DNA from: Croceivirga sp.
GTDB lineage: Bacteria; Bacteroidota; Bacteroidia; Flavobacteriales; Flavobacteriaceae
Reading direction: 5' to 3'
Length of the DNA: 64,000 bases
Assembly (NCBI GenBank): GCA_028281025.1
Contig: JANQKR010000046.1
Coordinates: 86,009-150,008, forward strand
Below are positions 27,509 through 37,054 of the stretch, in pieces. Under the pieces are notes generated by a model. It did not search any database and was not told where the DNA came from. It saw only the letters and a program-made list of their open reading frames with translations. Within the stretch, counting starts at the first letter, position 1, and the number at the start of each line of letters is the position of its first letter. The translations under genes were made by a program, and so were the position numbers.

Positions 27509-28185
27509 TCGCGATCCGTGAATTTGTATCCAACACTGTAGATGGATTGAATATAGTCGTTCCCGCCCAATTCGGCAATTTTTTTCCTAAGATTGGCCAG
27601 ATGGGTGTAGATGAATTTGTAAGAGTCCGCCATTTCAATGTCATCCCCCCAAAGGTGTTCTGCAATGGCCTCTTTGGTCAGGAGACGATGTCTATTGACC
27701 ACAAAAAAGTGGATGATGTCAAATTCCTTTTTGGTAAGGTTCAAAATACGGTCATGGATAAAAACTTCATGGCTGTCCGGTTTAATTCTGATTTCGTTGA
27801 AAAGGATTTCCGTACTGCCATTGTAGACTTTTCTTCGGTAAAGGGCTTTGATCCGTGCGTTGAGTTCCGCCAGATAAAAAGGTTTGGTCAAATAATCGTC
27901 CGCACCAATTTCCAAGCCATGGATTCTATCCCCCACTGCGTTTTTCGCAGAAATTATAATAATACCGGCATCAATACTTTCTTTTTTTACCTCACTTATG
28001 ATATCCAGACCATTGCCATCCGGAAGGGTAATGTCAACAACTAAAATATCATAGGGAAAGAACCCTATTTTATCATGGGCACTCTTATAGTTGGGCGCTA
28101 TTTCACAGATGTTCCCTTCCTCCTCCAGAAAACCTTTGATGTCCCGTAGCAGTTCCACATTGTCTTCTATTACCAATATTTTCAT
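27505..28185 (-). CDS. OmpR/PhoB-family response regulator
   Basis: The 226-residue protein has a receiver domain (about 1-115) with acidic pair Glu7-Asp8, phospho-acceptor Asp51 in VVDITLPDG and a conserved lysine in IISAKN. A C-terminal winged-helix DNA-binding domain (about 128-224) has LTKKEFDIIHFF, LWGD and IQSIYSVGYKF. It is paired with the overlapping histidine kinase gene. The start lies 126 bp from the end of the V-ATPase subunit K gene, so a separate promoter is possible. Confidence 0.95.
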   Translation of the reverse strand: MKILVIEDNVELLRDIKGFLEEEGNICEIAPNYKSAHDKIGFFPYDILVVDITLPDGNGLDIISEVKKESIDAGIIIISAKNAVGDRIHGLEIGADDYLTKPFYLAELNARIKALYRRKVYNGSTEILFNEIRIKPDSHEVFIHDRILNLTKKEFDIIHFFVVNRHRLLTKEAIAEHLWGDDIEMADSYKFIYTHLANLRKKIAELGGNDYIQSIYSVGYKFTDRE

Positions 28186-28311
28186 AGTAGAAGGGTTTCA
28201 ACACATCCATTTTATGGTCCAAATGTAAAGGGTGTACACCAAATAAAACATGACATTTTACCGTCTGGACATCAGCGTTTGGATTTGTAAAGTGTGGCTG
28301 TTTGCAAGGAG

Positions 28312-28779
28312 TTATCCAGTCGGCAGTCCGGTCATTGTAAATATCATTACAAAAAGGGCAACCGTTTCCACAATACCAATGATCATAATGTACTTGGCCG
28401 TATCGTTGGCACCGGAAGCAATGGCATCACAGGCTCGAGCTCCGGTCTTCCCTTGAAATATGGCAGAACCTGCCATAGCTGCCCCGGCCACAAGTCCAAT
28501 GATAATTTGCCAAAGATAGGAGTCCGGTGCGAGGTTGGCATCTGCAATCGCATTTTTGAGGATCATACCATAAATGACCTGTGAAAGTGGGGCCCCTACA
28601 AAAATAAGCAGGGCCGTTGCCGCCTTTTGTCCGTTGGTAATCATTTTTTTCCAGGCTCCTATAGCGGCCATACCGGCTATTCCCGTCCCTATTGCAGATC
28701 CAATTGAAGCAATGCTCAATGACATTCCCATATCACCAAGTCCTGTTACCGTTGTTGTCAAAATTGCCATACCTACCAT
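28312..28779 (-). CDS. ntpK: V-type ATPase subunit K (membrane rotor, proteolipid)
   Basis: The 155-residue protein is a duplicated proteolipid with four membrane helices, the size of Enterococcus hirae NtpK (about 156). Helix 2 carries P64-L65-S66-Q67, helix 3 ends in AIFQGK (Gln109), and helix 4 has VET with Glu138. These match Na+-coordinating Leu61, Thr64, Gln65, Gln110 and Glu139 of NtpK, with Ser for Thr. Only helix 4 has the essential carboxylate, as in bacterial/eukaryotic-type rotors with one ion site per four helices. Na+ specificity is therefore likely, though inferred. It is the last gene of the V-ATPase operon, 27 bp after subunit I. Confidence 0.93.
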   Translation of the reverse strand: MVGMAILTTTVTGLGDMGMSLSIASIGSAIGTGIAGMAAIGAWKKMITNGQKAATALLIFVGAPLSQVIYGMILKNAIADANLAPDSYLWQIIIGLVAGAAMAGSAIFQGKTGARACDAIASGANDTAKYIMIIGIVETVALFVMIFTMTGLPTG

Positions 28780-28806
28780 AATCTAGAATTTTATTGATTT
28801 TGTTTT

Positions 28807-30654
28807 TTATCCTGTTTGAATGGACATTGTTGTTTTGTTCTTATAGCTGTTTTCCGGGGAAATGAGTTTAAAGGGTTTATAGGCCTCACCTGAGAATTGG
28901 ACTCCCAGATGTCCCGCAAACTCCAACATGTTCAACCGGATACCATGAACCATGACGGCCATCAAAGCCAGGGCAATGTTCAACCCATGCCCCAACAGCA
29001 AGGCAATGGCCGCCATGATTAAGTTCACAATACCCATACCTGTCATTCCTTCCGGTAAAATCATATTGTTGAAACTGGCTGCAACCGCAGCAGTGGCCAT
29101 TCCCACGGCAAAGAGCCTTACATAGGAAACAATGTCCGAAAATCCGCTGATCAAGCTCAAGGGCAGGTTGGCTATGGAAACTCCCATACTTTTGAAAAAG
29201 TTTTTGCTTTCCACCGAAAAAAGGGCTACCAATGCTGCTCCCCCAACAAATAACCATAATCCCCAATCGGGCATGGCCTTGCCAAGTACCAATTGTTCAG
29301 TGATCAAAAAGAGGCCCCATACCAATGCAATCCAACCCACTTCGCTCAGTGCGCGAATGGAATTGATGAATTGGAACACTCGAATACCATGGGCAACCGT
29401 AAGATGAATGGCCCCTATCAAAAAGGATAGGTGCATCATAAAGGCAATATTGTCCACCCCAAAACTTGCAATTTCAGGGATGATCAAGTTGTTGAGAAAG
29501 GGGAGGGCCGCTATTTGTTCAGCTCCAAAATAGGTGCCGCTCAGCACACCCCAAATAATGGTGGTCCCACTGAGCACATAGATTAAAATGCGCATCTGGG
29601 CCGTCAATTTCTTTCTAAGGAAAAAAGTGATCAACAAAAAGATCAGTCCATAACCTGCATCCCCTACCAACATGGCGAAAAACAGGGCAAAAGCAACCAA
29701 AAAATAGATGGAAACGTCCACTTCCTTATACCCCGGCACAATATCAATGAACTTCATTACCGGATTGATAATGCTGATCCATTTAGGGTTTTTGATGTAA
29801 ACGGGTACTTCCTCAGGTTTTTCGGGCTCTGCGATATGGTATCCCCAGTGGTTTGCTTCTGCGGCGGCAATAAAACTGTCCTCAGCAGTTCGGGGAATAT
29901 AACCTTTGAGGTATTTTAACCTTCCCTCAATGTCCCCCATACCTTCCAATGCCCGTTGCGTGCTCAACCGATTTTGTAGGTGCAGGTGGTACGCTTCAAG
30001 CCATGCGATATTTTCGGTTTGGTCCTCCAGGAAATTTTCCACCTCGGCCAATTGCCGCTTTTTTCTTTCGATTTGCTGACTAAGGTCCCCAAAGGATGCC
30101 CTGGGCAGGGATTCTTCCTTATGGTTCAGTTTCTCGGATTCATTTCGGGCAATCAATACCAGGGGAACCCTACCATCATGCTCTGGGAACCTCACTATAG
30201 TGTGTTTTTGATCCAAAGTGTCGGCAACCGATTTGTCCATAAGGTATAGCCGAAGGTGAAGGCCCTTCTTTTTTAGATAGGGAATGTCCTTTGTAATTAC
30301 ATTTTGGCCCCAGATGCCGTACCAGTTCAACTGTTGGCTGAGTTCATCAATTTTTTCCTGACATTTTTGCCTGATTTCCCCAGTCTGTAAGACACGGTCC
30401 ACGAGTTGTTTGGGATCCTTGGTAGTATATTTTACACGGTTGGCAAGGTGACGGTTCTTTGGCACATGGTCCCTTAAAAGGGAAATGGCACTTTCCGTGC
30501 GGTGTACCGCTTCCAAACGTCTTTCCACGGTTCCATTTCCAGGGCGGTTAATCTCCTTGATGTCCACAACGCCCAATTCACCCAATTGTAAAATGGTATC
30601 ATCCACGGAACGCGCGGTGGTAAAAAGCAATATTTCCTTCATCCTTACGATCAT
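28807..30654 (-). CDS. ntpI: V-type ATPase subunit I (stator membrane subunit, a-type)
   Basis: The start at 30654 (MIVRMKEILL) overlaps the stop of subunit D by 4 bp and is preferred over an upstream in-frame ATG at 30702. The 615-residue protein has a long cytoplasmic coiled-coil half (about 1-300) that forms the peripheral stalk contact. The C-terminal half is membrane embedded with about seven helices (from VSIYFLVAFALFFAMLVGDAGYG onward) and includes the conserved SYVRLFAVGMA, with the arginine that faces the rotor carboxylate. It forms the ion half-channels with subunit K. Confidence 0.93.
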   Translation of the reverse strand: MIVRMKEILLFTTARSVDDTILQLGELGVVDIKEINRPGNGTVERRLEAVHRTESAISLLRDHVPKNRHLANRVKYTTKDPKQLVDRVLQTGEIRQKCQEKIDELSQQLNWYGIWGQNVITKDIPYLKKKGLHLRLYLMDKSVADTLDQKHTIVRFPEHDGRVPLVLIARNESEKLNHKEESLPRASFGDLSQQIERKKRQLAEVENFLEDQTENIAWLEAYHLHLQNRLSTQRALEGMGDIEGRLKYLKGYIPRTAEDSFIAAAEANHWGYHIAEPEKPEEVPVYIKNPKWISIINPVMKFIDIVPGYKEVDVSIYFLVAFALFFAMLVGDAGYGLIFLLITFFLRKKLTAQMRILIYVLSGTTIIWGVLSGTYFGAEQIAALPFLNNLIIPEIASFGVDNIAFMMHLSFLIGAIHLTVAHGIRVFQFINSIRALSEVGWIALVWGLFLITEQLVLGKAMPDWGLWLFVGGAALVALFSVESKNFFKSMGVSIANLPLSLISGFSDIVSYVRLFAVGMATAAVAASFNNMILPEGMTGMGIVNLIMAAIALLLGHGLNIALALMAVMVHGIRLNMLEFAGHLGVQFSGEAYKPFKLISPENSYKNKTTMSIQTG

Positions 30655-31262
30655 ACCACGACTTTTTTCTCTTCCTTTTTCTTCTTTACCAGTTTGGCGC
30701 ATCCTATGGCCAGCCGTTCCACATCACCAAGATAAATCTCGATTTTTCGGATGTTATCCTTGGTCTCGGGAATAAATACCTCCTTAAGGGCATTTTTCAT
30801 CCTTCGGGCCTCGGCCAGTTCTTCCCAGAGCAGTTCCAGATTTCGTTCCTCGATCTCGACCAGTGTACGATTGGTTTTTTGTTCCTGGATTACTTGTACG
30901 GCTACATCTACCCAAAGGGGAGTGTTGAAAAAGTCAATTTCGGCATCGTCAAAGACAAGGTCCTCAAATACCTCAATGGACACCCCTGCGATTTCCCTTT
31001 TTTTGGTGATGACACGTTCCACCTTTACGATTTCGGCCAGATCAATTGTCTCTTCCGCCATGACCGCCACCCATTTTTTTGTTCCTTCATTTGTGGTAGC
31101 AATTGCCTGCTTTAGTCTGGCGATGGTATTTTCTATGGTCTGTACCACCTCTTTTAACTGCTGTTCTTTCATTTCAAAGACGGGCAGGGCCGTATTGTAT
31201 TCCTTAAGCTCTGTTTTTAGGGCTGCCAGGGTATTTTTGTTCATCAAAATCTTATCGGCCAT
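30651..31262 (-). CDS. ntpD: V-type ATPase subunit D (central shaft)
   Basis: The 203-residue protein is rich in long amphipathic helices at both ends (LMNKNTLAALKTELKEYN and LWEELAEARRMKNALKEVFIP), forming the antiparallel coiled-coil rotor shaft inside the A3B3 head. The C-terminal LGDVERLAIGCAKLVKKKKEE is family-typical. It overlaps the DUF2764 gene by 11 bp and subunit I by 4 bp. The length is normal for NtpD/AtpD. Confidence 0.92.
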   Translation of the reverse strand: MADKILMNKNTLAALKTELKEYNTALPVFEMKEQQLKEVVQTIENTIARLKQAIATTNEGTKKWVAVMAEETIDLAEIVKVERVITKKREIAGVSIEVFEDLVFDDAEIDFFNTPLWVDVAVQVIQEQKTNRTLVEIEERNLELLWEELAEARRMKNALKEVFIPETKDNIRKIEIYLGDVERLAIGCAKLVKKKKEEKKVVV

Positions 31263-31833
31263 CTTCAGTCTTTTTTGTGCTGTTCAAAAAATTGGCATAT
31301 CCCTGTTTTTCATCAAAGCTCCACCAACGGAGCAACAGTAATAGTTTTAGCTTGTAGATGCATAAGGCCGTAAAATCCGTATAGTGGCCCATGGAAAGTT
31401 CTTCTAATTGATTCCATTGCAGTTTTAAGAGTTGAATTTCCTCTTCCAGTGGTGTTCCGGGCACCAGGGACAAGGGAAGTTTTTTTGTAATGGAGGGGTC
31501 GGCCCCATTTTTTCGGGCGATACGCAATTGTTGTATGCCCTTTTTAAGTGCAAACACATAGTTGGAAAATATGGCCAGGACGCTGTTTTTACTTTTTTGA
31601 AAGGTTTCGGAGTGAATGGTCGCCAAATTGATCTGTTGAAATAGGCGATGACTACCGGAACTTAAAAACTTACCGGCTTCCCCATCCAAAATGGCAATAA
31701 TGCTTTTCCCGGTTTCAGAAGGACCTGCATATTTTTGAAAGATGGAACCTACCTTGGAACGTTCCTCATCCGTGTCTTTAAAAGATAGATGAGGTAAGCT
31801 GCTTATCACATATTCCAGGTTTCCCGCAATCAT
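31252..31833 (-). CDS. DUF2764 protein, V-ATPase operon partner (subunit-C-like)
   Basis: The 193-residue, mostly helical protein (start MIAGNLEYVISSLPHLSF) matches the DUF2764 family that replaces a recognisable C subunit in V-ATPase operons of Bacteroidetes, Chlamydiae and spirochaetes. Helix-rich segments include FSNYVFALKKGIQQLRIA and LYKLKLLLLLRWWSF-like residues near the C terminus. It overlaps subunit E by 4 bp and D by 11 bp, so its expression is tied to the complex. The role as rotor-stalk subunit C equivalent is inferred from position. Confidence 0.85.
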   Translation of the reverse strand: MIAGNLEYVISSLPHLSFKDTDEERSKVGSIFQKYAGPSETGKSIIAILDGEAGKFLSSGSHRLFQQINLATIHSETFQKSKNSVLAIFSNYVFALKKGIQQLRIARKNGADPSITKKLPLSLVPGTPLEEEIQLLKLQWNQLEELSMGHYTDFTALCIYKLKLLLLLRWWSFDEKQGYANFLNSTKKTEDGR

Positions 31834-32429
31834 GTATCCAAATCGTTTTTAAGAATGTTCACCCACTTTGGGCTAAGATGGGCATTCAACAGTTCCGCTA
31901 CGGCGTTTGGCGAAATTTGATAGCTCCATCCTTGATCGGTCTTGGTGATTGAAAACCCTTTGAGCAGACTGGGATCCGTGATGATGGAATCCAAATTGTC
32001 CATCGCCTGCAATTGCTTCCGGACTGTTTTGGCCAACTCCGTTTCCACATTTTCGGAGAGTGTTAGGGTGACCCCACTACCCACATTCGCTATGGTATTG
32101 GTGATGGCCTGTTCCATTAGCTTAGGGGTAAATTGGGCCTCCACCTCCTTTTCCAATACCGTTTTAAGCAATTGCAGCAAATCGTTCCGCACTGAAACCG
32201 TAAGATCCCGCGCGGCCTGCTTTAAGGCACCCTCACCTTTGATCAGGGTGGCCTGCGCTTCTTTTTCAGCACTGCCCAACAGTTCCTCCCGTTTGGCTTC
32301 CGCTTCCTTGATAATTTTTTTTGCCTGGGCATGTGCACTCTCCACAATGTTTACCGCTTCATTGTCAGCTGCTTCTATGGCTTCTGATTTAAGGGTGGCA
32401 ATCAGTTTTTCCAACGTGTTCTCACTCAT
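31830..32429 (-). CDS. ntpE: V-type ATPase subunit E (peripheral stalk)
   Basis: The 199-residue protein has a long N-terminal charged, alanine-rich helix (residues about 5-90; KLIATLKSEAIEAADNEAVN and IIKEAEAKREELL), the coiled-coil of the peripheral stalk. A compact C-terminal domain (about 95-199) caps the head. It overlaps subunit B by 8 bp and the DUF2764 gene by 4 bp. The length is typical. Confidence 0.9.
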   Translation of the reverse strand: MSENTLEKLIATLKSEAIEAADNEAVNIVESAHAQAKKIIKEAEAKREELLGSAEKEAQATLIKGEGALKQAARDLTVSVRNDLLQLLKTVLEKEVEAQFTPKLMEQAITNTIANVGSGVTLTLSENVETELAKTVRKQLQAMDNLDSIITDPSLLKGFSITKTDQGWSYQISPNAVAELLNAHLSPKWVNILKNDLDT

Positions 32430-33753
32430 GGATCATTTCTTTTAAAATTTTGAATTTCCCTTTTTCAGGCCAATACGCCTCAATCAGCTTGGAGGACAGC
32501 CCTACTTCTTCCTTTTTAAAATGCTGGGCAAGGATGTCCCAACATAAATCCAGGGCATCTTCCAATTCCAAATAGCGGAAAGGGTCCATCAATTCCCTTT
32601 GAAAGGTCTTTCGATATTCCAACAATCGTAGGGAGTAATCGTCCTTGACCGAGCCAAACTTTTGTGCCTTTACGCGCTCCTCGGCCTCTGAAAGTAATCG
32701 CGCCATGGCATTCATAATGCTTCTGTGGTCAGGACGCGTTCGATCATTCACCTGTTGTTTTAAACGGCTTAAAGAACCGAACAGTTCCAGGTAGCCATCC
32801 TTCATATAAAATTGTCCTTCGGTGATATATCCCGTATTGTCCGGAACGGGATGGGTAACGTCATCCATGGTGGTCACTCCCAAAATGGTCAAACTTCCCG
32901 CACCATCAATGTCGGCAGCCTTTTCATATCGGCTTGCCAATTGGGAGTAAAGGTCACCGGGATATCCCTGATTTGCCGGAATCTGGTCCTGGGCATTGGC
33001 CACTTGCCGTAGATAATCGGACCACTGGGTCATATCCGACAACAATACAAATACATTTTTACCCTGTAGTGCAAATTGTTCCGCCACGGCCAGGGCCAAA
33101 TCAGGTACCATCAGGCCTTCTACAATGGAATCCCTGTGGGTATGGATGAACATGATGGTTTTGTTCTTACTACCGGCCTCCTCAATACGTTGCCTGAAAT
33201 AATGGAATTCATCATATTTGAGTCCAACCCCTCCAATGATGATAACATCGGCATCGGTTTGGGTAGCTATATTGGCCAACAAGCGGTTATAGGGTTCGCC
33301 CGCTTTGGCAAAAATGGGTATCTTTTGGGAACGTACCAGGGTGTTGAACACATCTATCATAGGCACCCCGGTACGAATCATATCTTTGGGAATGAGTCTT
33401 TTTACCGGATTAATGGAAGGTCCGGCCACCCGGACCATATCTGACATCAGTTCAGGGCCTTTATCAATGGGCTGACCGTTGCCCGAATAGACCCTTCCCA
33501 ACATGTCATCGGAAAATCCGACTTGGATGGGTTTTCCCAGAAAGCGGACCTTGCAATCCGTTGAAACCCCAAATCCGCCCCCAAACAGTTGTAGGGTCAC
33601 CTCATCACCATCCAAGGCAATCACCTGGGCAAAGGCCTTTTGACCATTGGGATAGATTACTTCTGCCAATTCCTTGTTGTGCACCCCTTGGGCCTTAATG
33701 CTTAGAATGGCACGGCCAATGCTATCTATGTTCTCATACGTTTTCTGCAACAT
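32422..33753 (-). CDS. ntpB: V-type ATPase subunit B (non-catalytic head subunit)
   Basis: The 443-residue protein shows the regulatory B subunit features: KRLIPKDMIRTGVPMIDVFNTLVRSQKIPIF in place of a working P-loop, then GVTTMDDVTHPVPDNTGYITEGQ and the arginine-rich LSRLKQQVNDRTRPDH. It alternates with subunit A in the A3B3 head. Its start overlaps the 3' end of the A gene by 20 bp. Confidence 0.96.
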   Translation of the reverse strand: MLQKTYENIDSIGRAILSIKAQGVHNKELAEVIYPNGQKAFAQVIALDGDEVTLQLFGGGFGVSTDCKVRFLGKPIQVGFSDDMLGRVYSGNGQPIDKGPELMSDMVRVAGPSINPVKRLIPKDMIRTGVPMIDVFNTLVRSQKIPIFAKAGEPYNRLLANIATQTDADVIIIGGVGLKYDEFHYFRQRIEEAGSKNKTIMFIHTHRDSIVEGLMVPDLALAVAEQFALQGKNVFVLLSDMTQWSDYLRQVANAQDQIPANQGYPGDLYSQLASRYEKAADIDGAGSLTILGVTTMDDVTHPVPDNTGYITEGQFYMKDGYLELFGSLSRLKQQVNDRTRPDHRSIMNAMARLLSEAEERVKAQKFGSVKDDYSLRLLEYRKTFQRELMDPFRYLELEDALDLCWDILAQHFKKEEVGLSSKLIEAYWPEKGKFKILKEMIHE

Positions 33754-35479
33754 GCCCCATCTGTTTAAGCAAGTTCAATAGTTTTGTTTTTTGTTTGTCA
33801 AAGCCCTCCTCATCCGGTTTCATATAGTTCCAATCAAGAAAGGCCTGTCGGATAAAATTGAAATGCGAGCGTATTTCTTCTTTTCCTGTGATGTCGACCG
33901 GTGTATCGATGATTTCTTGGATCATGTTGAACATTAGGCGCAATCTTTCGGGATGGGTCACCCCGTCCACTTCATGAAAACTGTTCTGTTGTAGGAATAC
34001 GGCATCGAGTAATTCGGCCTTTTGATAACGAATGTAGGACTCATCGGTAATGCCCTTTTCCCCCATCAAAATGATGTTGGAGGCTATGGTTTTACCATCA
34101 CGAAGCAATTCCAATAAATAGGTTACCTCTTCTTGTTCCAACTGCGAGGGATATTTGGAATTACTGTCTATACGATCTATAGCGGGGTATTTCCTTGCAT
34201 CGGACAAAGCCCTGGACAATCCCCAAAAAGCACCAGTGCTCAAAAGGGTGGCCTGGGTAACGGGTTCGTCAAAGTTTCCGCCTGCCGGGGAAACCGTACC
34301 GATAATGCTTAACGATCCCGTGTTGCCATCTCCCAGGATTTCAACCCCGGCGCGGTCATAAAAAGCGGAGATTAGGGTAGAAATATACATGGGGAAGGCC
34401 TCGGGTCCTGGAATTTCCTCCTTTCTACCTGAAGTCTCACGAAGTGCCTGCGCCCAGCGCGAGGTGGAATCGGCCAGAATTAAAACGTTCAATCCTTGCT
34501 TTCGATAGTATTCCCCTACTGTGGTGGCCATGTAAACGGATGCTTCACGGGCCGCCACGGGCATGGAAGAGGTGTTCCCAACAATATAGGTGCGGTCCAT
34601 TAATGATTTCCCGGTCCTGGGATCGATGAGTTCCGGAAAATCCTTAAAAACTTCCACAGCCTCCCCGGCACGTTCGCCGCAGGCGGCAATAATGACCACA
34701 TCTGCCTGGGAGTGACGGGCCAAACTGTGCTGCAATACCGTTTTTCCCGCTCCAAACGGCCCTGGATTGCAGGCCGTGCCACCATAGGCGATGGGGAAGA
34801 GGGCATCCAAAATTCGGATTCCCGTGGGCATGGGTTTTATGGGTACCGAGCGCTCTGTGAAGGGCATGGGCTTTTTTACCGGCCATTCAAAGGCCATCGT
34901 AAGCTCCACGCTTTTACCCGTACTATCCTGGATCGTGGCTATGGGTTCGTCAACGGTATAGTCGCCCTCTTTTACGATATGGGTAACGGTATGGTTGCCT
35001 TGTATGGAAAAGGGAACAAAGATTTTATGCTCAAATAATTTTTCGGGAACGGAACCCAAAACGGTGCTGCCGGTAACAATTGCACCTTTCTCTACCATTG
35101 GTGTAAAATGCCACTTTTGGGTGTTGTCAAGGGGATCGACCTCCAGGCCCCTTTCCAAAAACCATTCAATTTTGCCTAATTCGTATAAAGGATTCTGTAG
35201 CCCATCCGTTACGGATCCCAATATGCCGGGACCTAATTTTACGGCCAATGGGAGACCTGTAAATTCCACCGGATCCCCCACCTTCATCCAATTGGTGTCT
35301 TCAAAGACCTGCAGGTAGGCCCTATTGCCTTCTTTCACATCGATGACCTCGGATTTTAGTCTCTTGCCATCCTCAACAATGATGTAGGCCACCTCGCCAT
35401 TCATAATGGCCCCCTCGGTAGTCCTGACACCAACGAGCGACTCGTTGACGCTCACTACTTCCCCTTTTGCTTTGTGCAT
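33734..35479 (-). CDS. ntpA: V-type ATPase subunit A (catalytic head subunit)
   Basis: The 581-residue protein carries the P-loop GPFGAGKT (240-247, Lys246), the extra non-homologous insertion that separates V-type A subunits from F-type beta (about residues 110-200), and the catalytic-site segments AACGERAGE, ADSTSRWAQALRE and DRIDSNSKYPSQ. It hydrolyses or makes ATP in the head. It is the first V-ATPase gene, 14 bp downstream of a Usp-TPR gene. Order here is A-B-E-DUF2764-D-I-K; no subunit F gene is visible. Confidence 0.97.
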   Translation of the reverse strand: MHKAKGEVVSVNESLVGVRTTEGAIMNGEVAYIIVEDGKRLKSEVIDVKEGNRAYLQVFEDTNWMKVGDPVEFTGLPLAVKLGPGILGSVTDGLQNPLYELGKIEWFLERGLEVDPLDNTQKWHFTPMVEKGAIVTGSTVLGSVPEKLFEHKIFVPFSIQGNHTVTHIVKEGDYTVDEPIATIQDSTGKSVELTMAFEWPVKKPMPFTERSVPIKPMPTGIRILDALFPIAYGGTACNPGPFGAGKTVLQHSLARHSQADVVIIAACGERAGEAVEVFKDFPELIDPRTGKSLMDRTYIVGNTSSMPVAAREASVYMATTVGEYYRKQGLNVLILADSTSRWAQALRETSGRKEEIPGPEAFPMYISTLISAFYDRAGVEILGDGNTGSLSIIGTVSPAGGNFDEPVTQATLLSTGAFWGLSRALSDARKYPAIDRIDSNSKYPSQLEQEEVTYLLELLRDGKTIASNIILMGEKGITDESYIRYQKAELLDAVFLQQNSFHEVDGVTHPERLRLMFNMIQEIIDTPVDITGKEEIRSHFNFIRQAFLDWNYMKPDEEGFDKQKTKLLNLLKQMGHVAENV

Positions 35480-35493
35480 AGTATCGGATATTT

Positions 35494-36636
35494 TTAGCTA
35501 CCGCGTAGTTTGCGGACTTCTTCCTCTATTTTTTGATACCAGATCTTGTCCATGATATCCTTTGCGTTGTTTCTGTATACTTTGGCCCTTTCCGGTTGGT
35601 CCAGCTTTTCATAAACCTTGGCCAAACCGGTGTAGGCAGGTACATGCATGCTATTGATGTTCAGGCAGGCTTTGAGTTGGCCAATGGCCTCCTCGTAAAA
35701 ACCATCTTCCATTAATTTCATGGCGGTGCCGTGAAGTTGCTCGATGTTCCTAATGCTTGTTTCCAATTGTAGGGAAATGGCATCTTCGGATTTTAAGGTG
35801 AGGAAGGAACAGGGAACTTCCCGTATTACTTTTTCGGTAACACTTCCCATAAGCATTCGGTTCAACCCGGTTCTGCCCGAAGTCCCTATAATAAGCAAAT
35901 CGATCATTTTCTTTGAAATGGTACTGAGTATTTCCTCGGAAGGATTTCCTTTGGGGATTTCCTTTGTCCAATTGAGACCGGTTAGATTGAATTCCTTCAA
36001 AAACGAATCAAATTCTTCCTTGTGCAAGCGATACCTGAGTTCGTTCTCCAATTCTTTGTCTTTTTCGGAAGTGAACCAAGTGGAACCCTGCAGTTCGCAT
36101 ACGGCCAGTATGGTCAATTCCGATTTGAATCTACGGGCCATCGTGATTGCATTTTTAAGCGCCCGTTTGGAAGGGTCGGAAAAATCCACGGGACACAAAA
36201 TGTGGTGTACATTGAGTAACACACCTTCCTTTATCACAAAAACAGGCTTCCCACTTTTTTGAATGATGCGCTCGGCCGTGGTTCCCAATCTAAAAGTATC
36301 CCCTTTTTTGGTTTCACCTGAACCCAACAGAATTAGATTGGCATTGACATCTACTGCCGCCCTTGTAATGGCCTCATGGGGTGAGCCGATCATAAGCAAG
36401 GGCTTTTCAGCTGCCACTCCCTCATGCTTGATTTGGTCGGTGGTCTCCTTTAATTTGGTCAGTGCCGTTTCGTTCAGTAATGTCCTCACTTTTTCGTTCA
36501 AAACGTCATCCGGGAGTATATGGATGGGTATAATTGTGGATTGGAATATCTTGGCCAATTCTATGGCACTGGATACTACATTTTCGGAGGACTGGCTAAA
36601 ATCCTGTGCTACTAAAATCTTTTCCAAAAGTTTCAT
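35494..36636 (-). CDS. Tandem universal stress protein with C-terminal TPR-like tail
   Basis: The 380-residue protein has two UspA domains (about 1-137 and 142-285). The second keeps the ATP-binding pattern G-xx-G-x9-GS (GTSGRTGLNRMLMGS); the first has a looser GSGETKKGDTFRLGTT. Residues about 290-380 form helices resembling TPR repeats (EEAIGQLKACLNINSMHVPAYTGLAKVYEKLDQPERA). It is only 14 bp from the V-ATPase A gene and so probably leads that operon. A stress- or energy-sensing link to the pump is inferred. Confidence 0.9.
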   Translation of the reverse strand: MKLLEKILVAQDFSQSSENVVSSAIELAKIFQSTIIPIHILPDDVLNEKVRTLLNETALTKLKETTDQIKHEGVAAEKPLLMIGSPHEAITRAAVDVNANLILLGSGETKKGDTFRLGTTAERIIQKSGKPVFVIKEGVLLNVHHILCPVDFSDPSKRALKNAITMARRFKSELTILAVCELQGSTWFTSEKDKELENELRYRLHKEEFDSFLKEFNLTGLNWTKEIPKGNPSEEILSTISKKMIDLLIIGTSGRTGLNRMLMGSVTEKVIREVPCSFLTLKSEDAISLQLETSIRNIEQLHGTAMKLMEDGFYEEAIGQLKACLNINSMHVPAYTGLAKVYEKLDQPERAKVYRNNAKDIMDKIWYQKIEEEVRKLRGS

Positions 36637-37054
36637 GATAACGTGCCTTTAACTAGGGTTAACAATACATACGGATAAGGTACCCCACTGCTGTTGCCGC
36701 AGTTTAAACGGCTTCTTCGTGTACCATTTCCAATCCCAATAAAGCTATTGAAGAATTCTTTAGAGAAACTTAAGAATTGGGCAGTATAATCAAATAATAA
36801 TAGGCGCTCCACCGAAATTATAGGAAGGGACTTTCCAACCACCTAAGTAGCAAGAAGATGGGGGCAACGTAACCTTTTTACGGTTTTTTTAAGCGCCTTT
36901 TCCTTCTAAAGTTTTGCTAAAGAATCTGTTGTTAAATTTCAGAATATATTGAAATAATAAGCCGCTGTCATATCCTCTTGGGAATGGCTCTAAAGCTTTA
37001 ATGGTTGCATAAATGATATCCAGTTAAATGGTCGTTCACCCTAAATGAATTAAA
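36637..37054. promoter_or_regulatory. Divergent promoter region between two Usp genes
   Basis: This 418-bp AT-rich stretch separates the V-ATPase operon leader from the second Usp gene. No convincing gene is present; the short ORF at 36633-36842 has no recognisable features. ATTTCA (36936-36941) faces TGAAAT (36950-36955), a 6-bp inverted repeat with an 8-nt spacer that might be a regulator site. No clear TAnnTTTG promoter was seen on either strand. Confidence 0.45.

Noticed and set aside
36633..36842. 69-codon - strand ORF upstream of the Usp-TPR gene
   Set aside because: It lies in a divergent promoter region and its translation shows no domain or signal.
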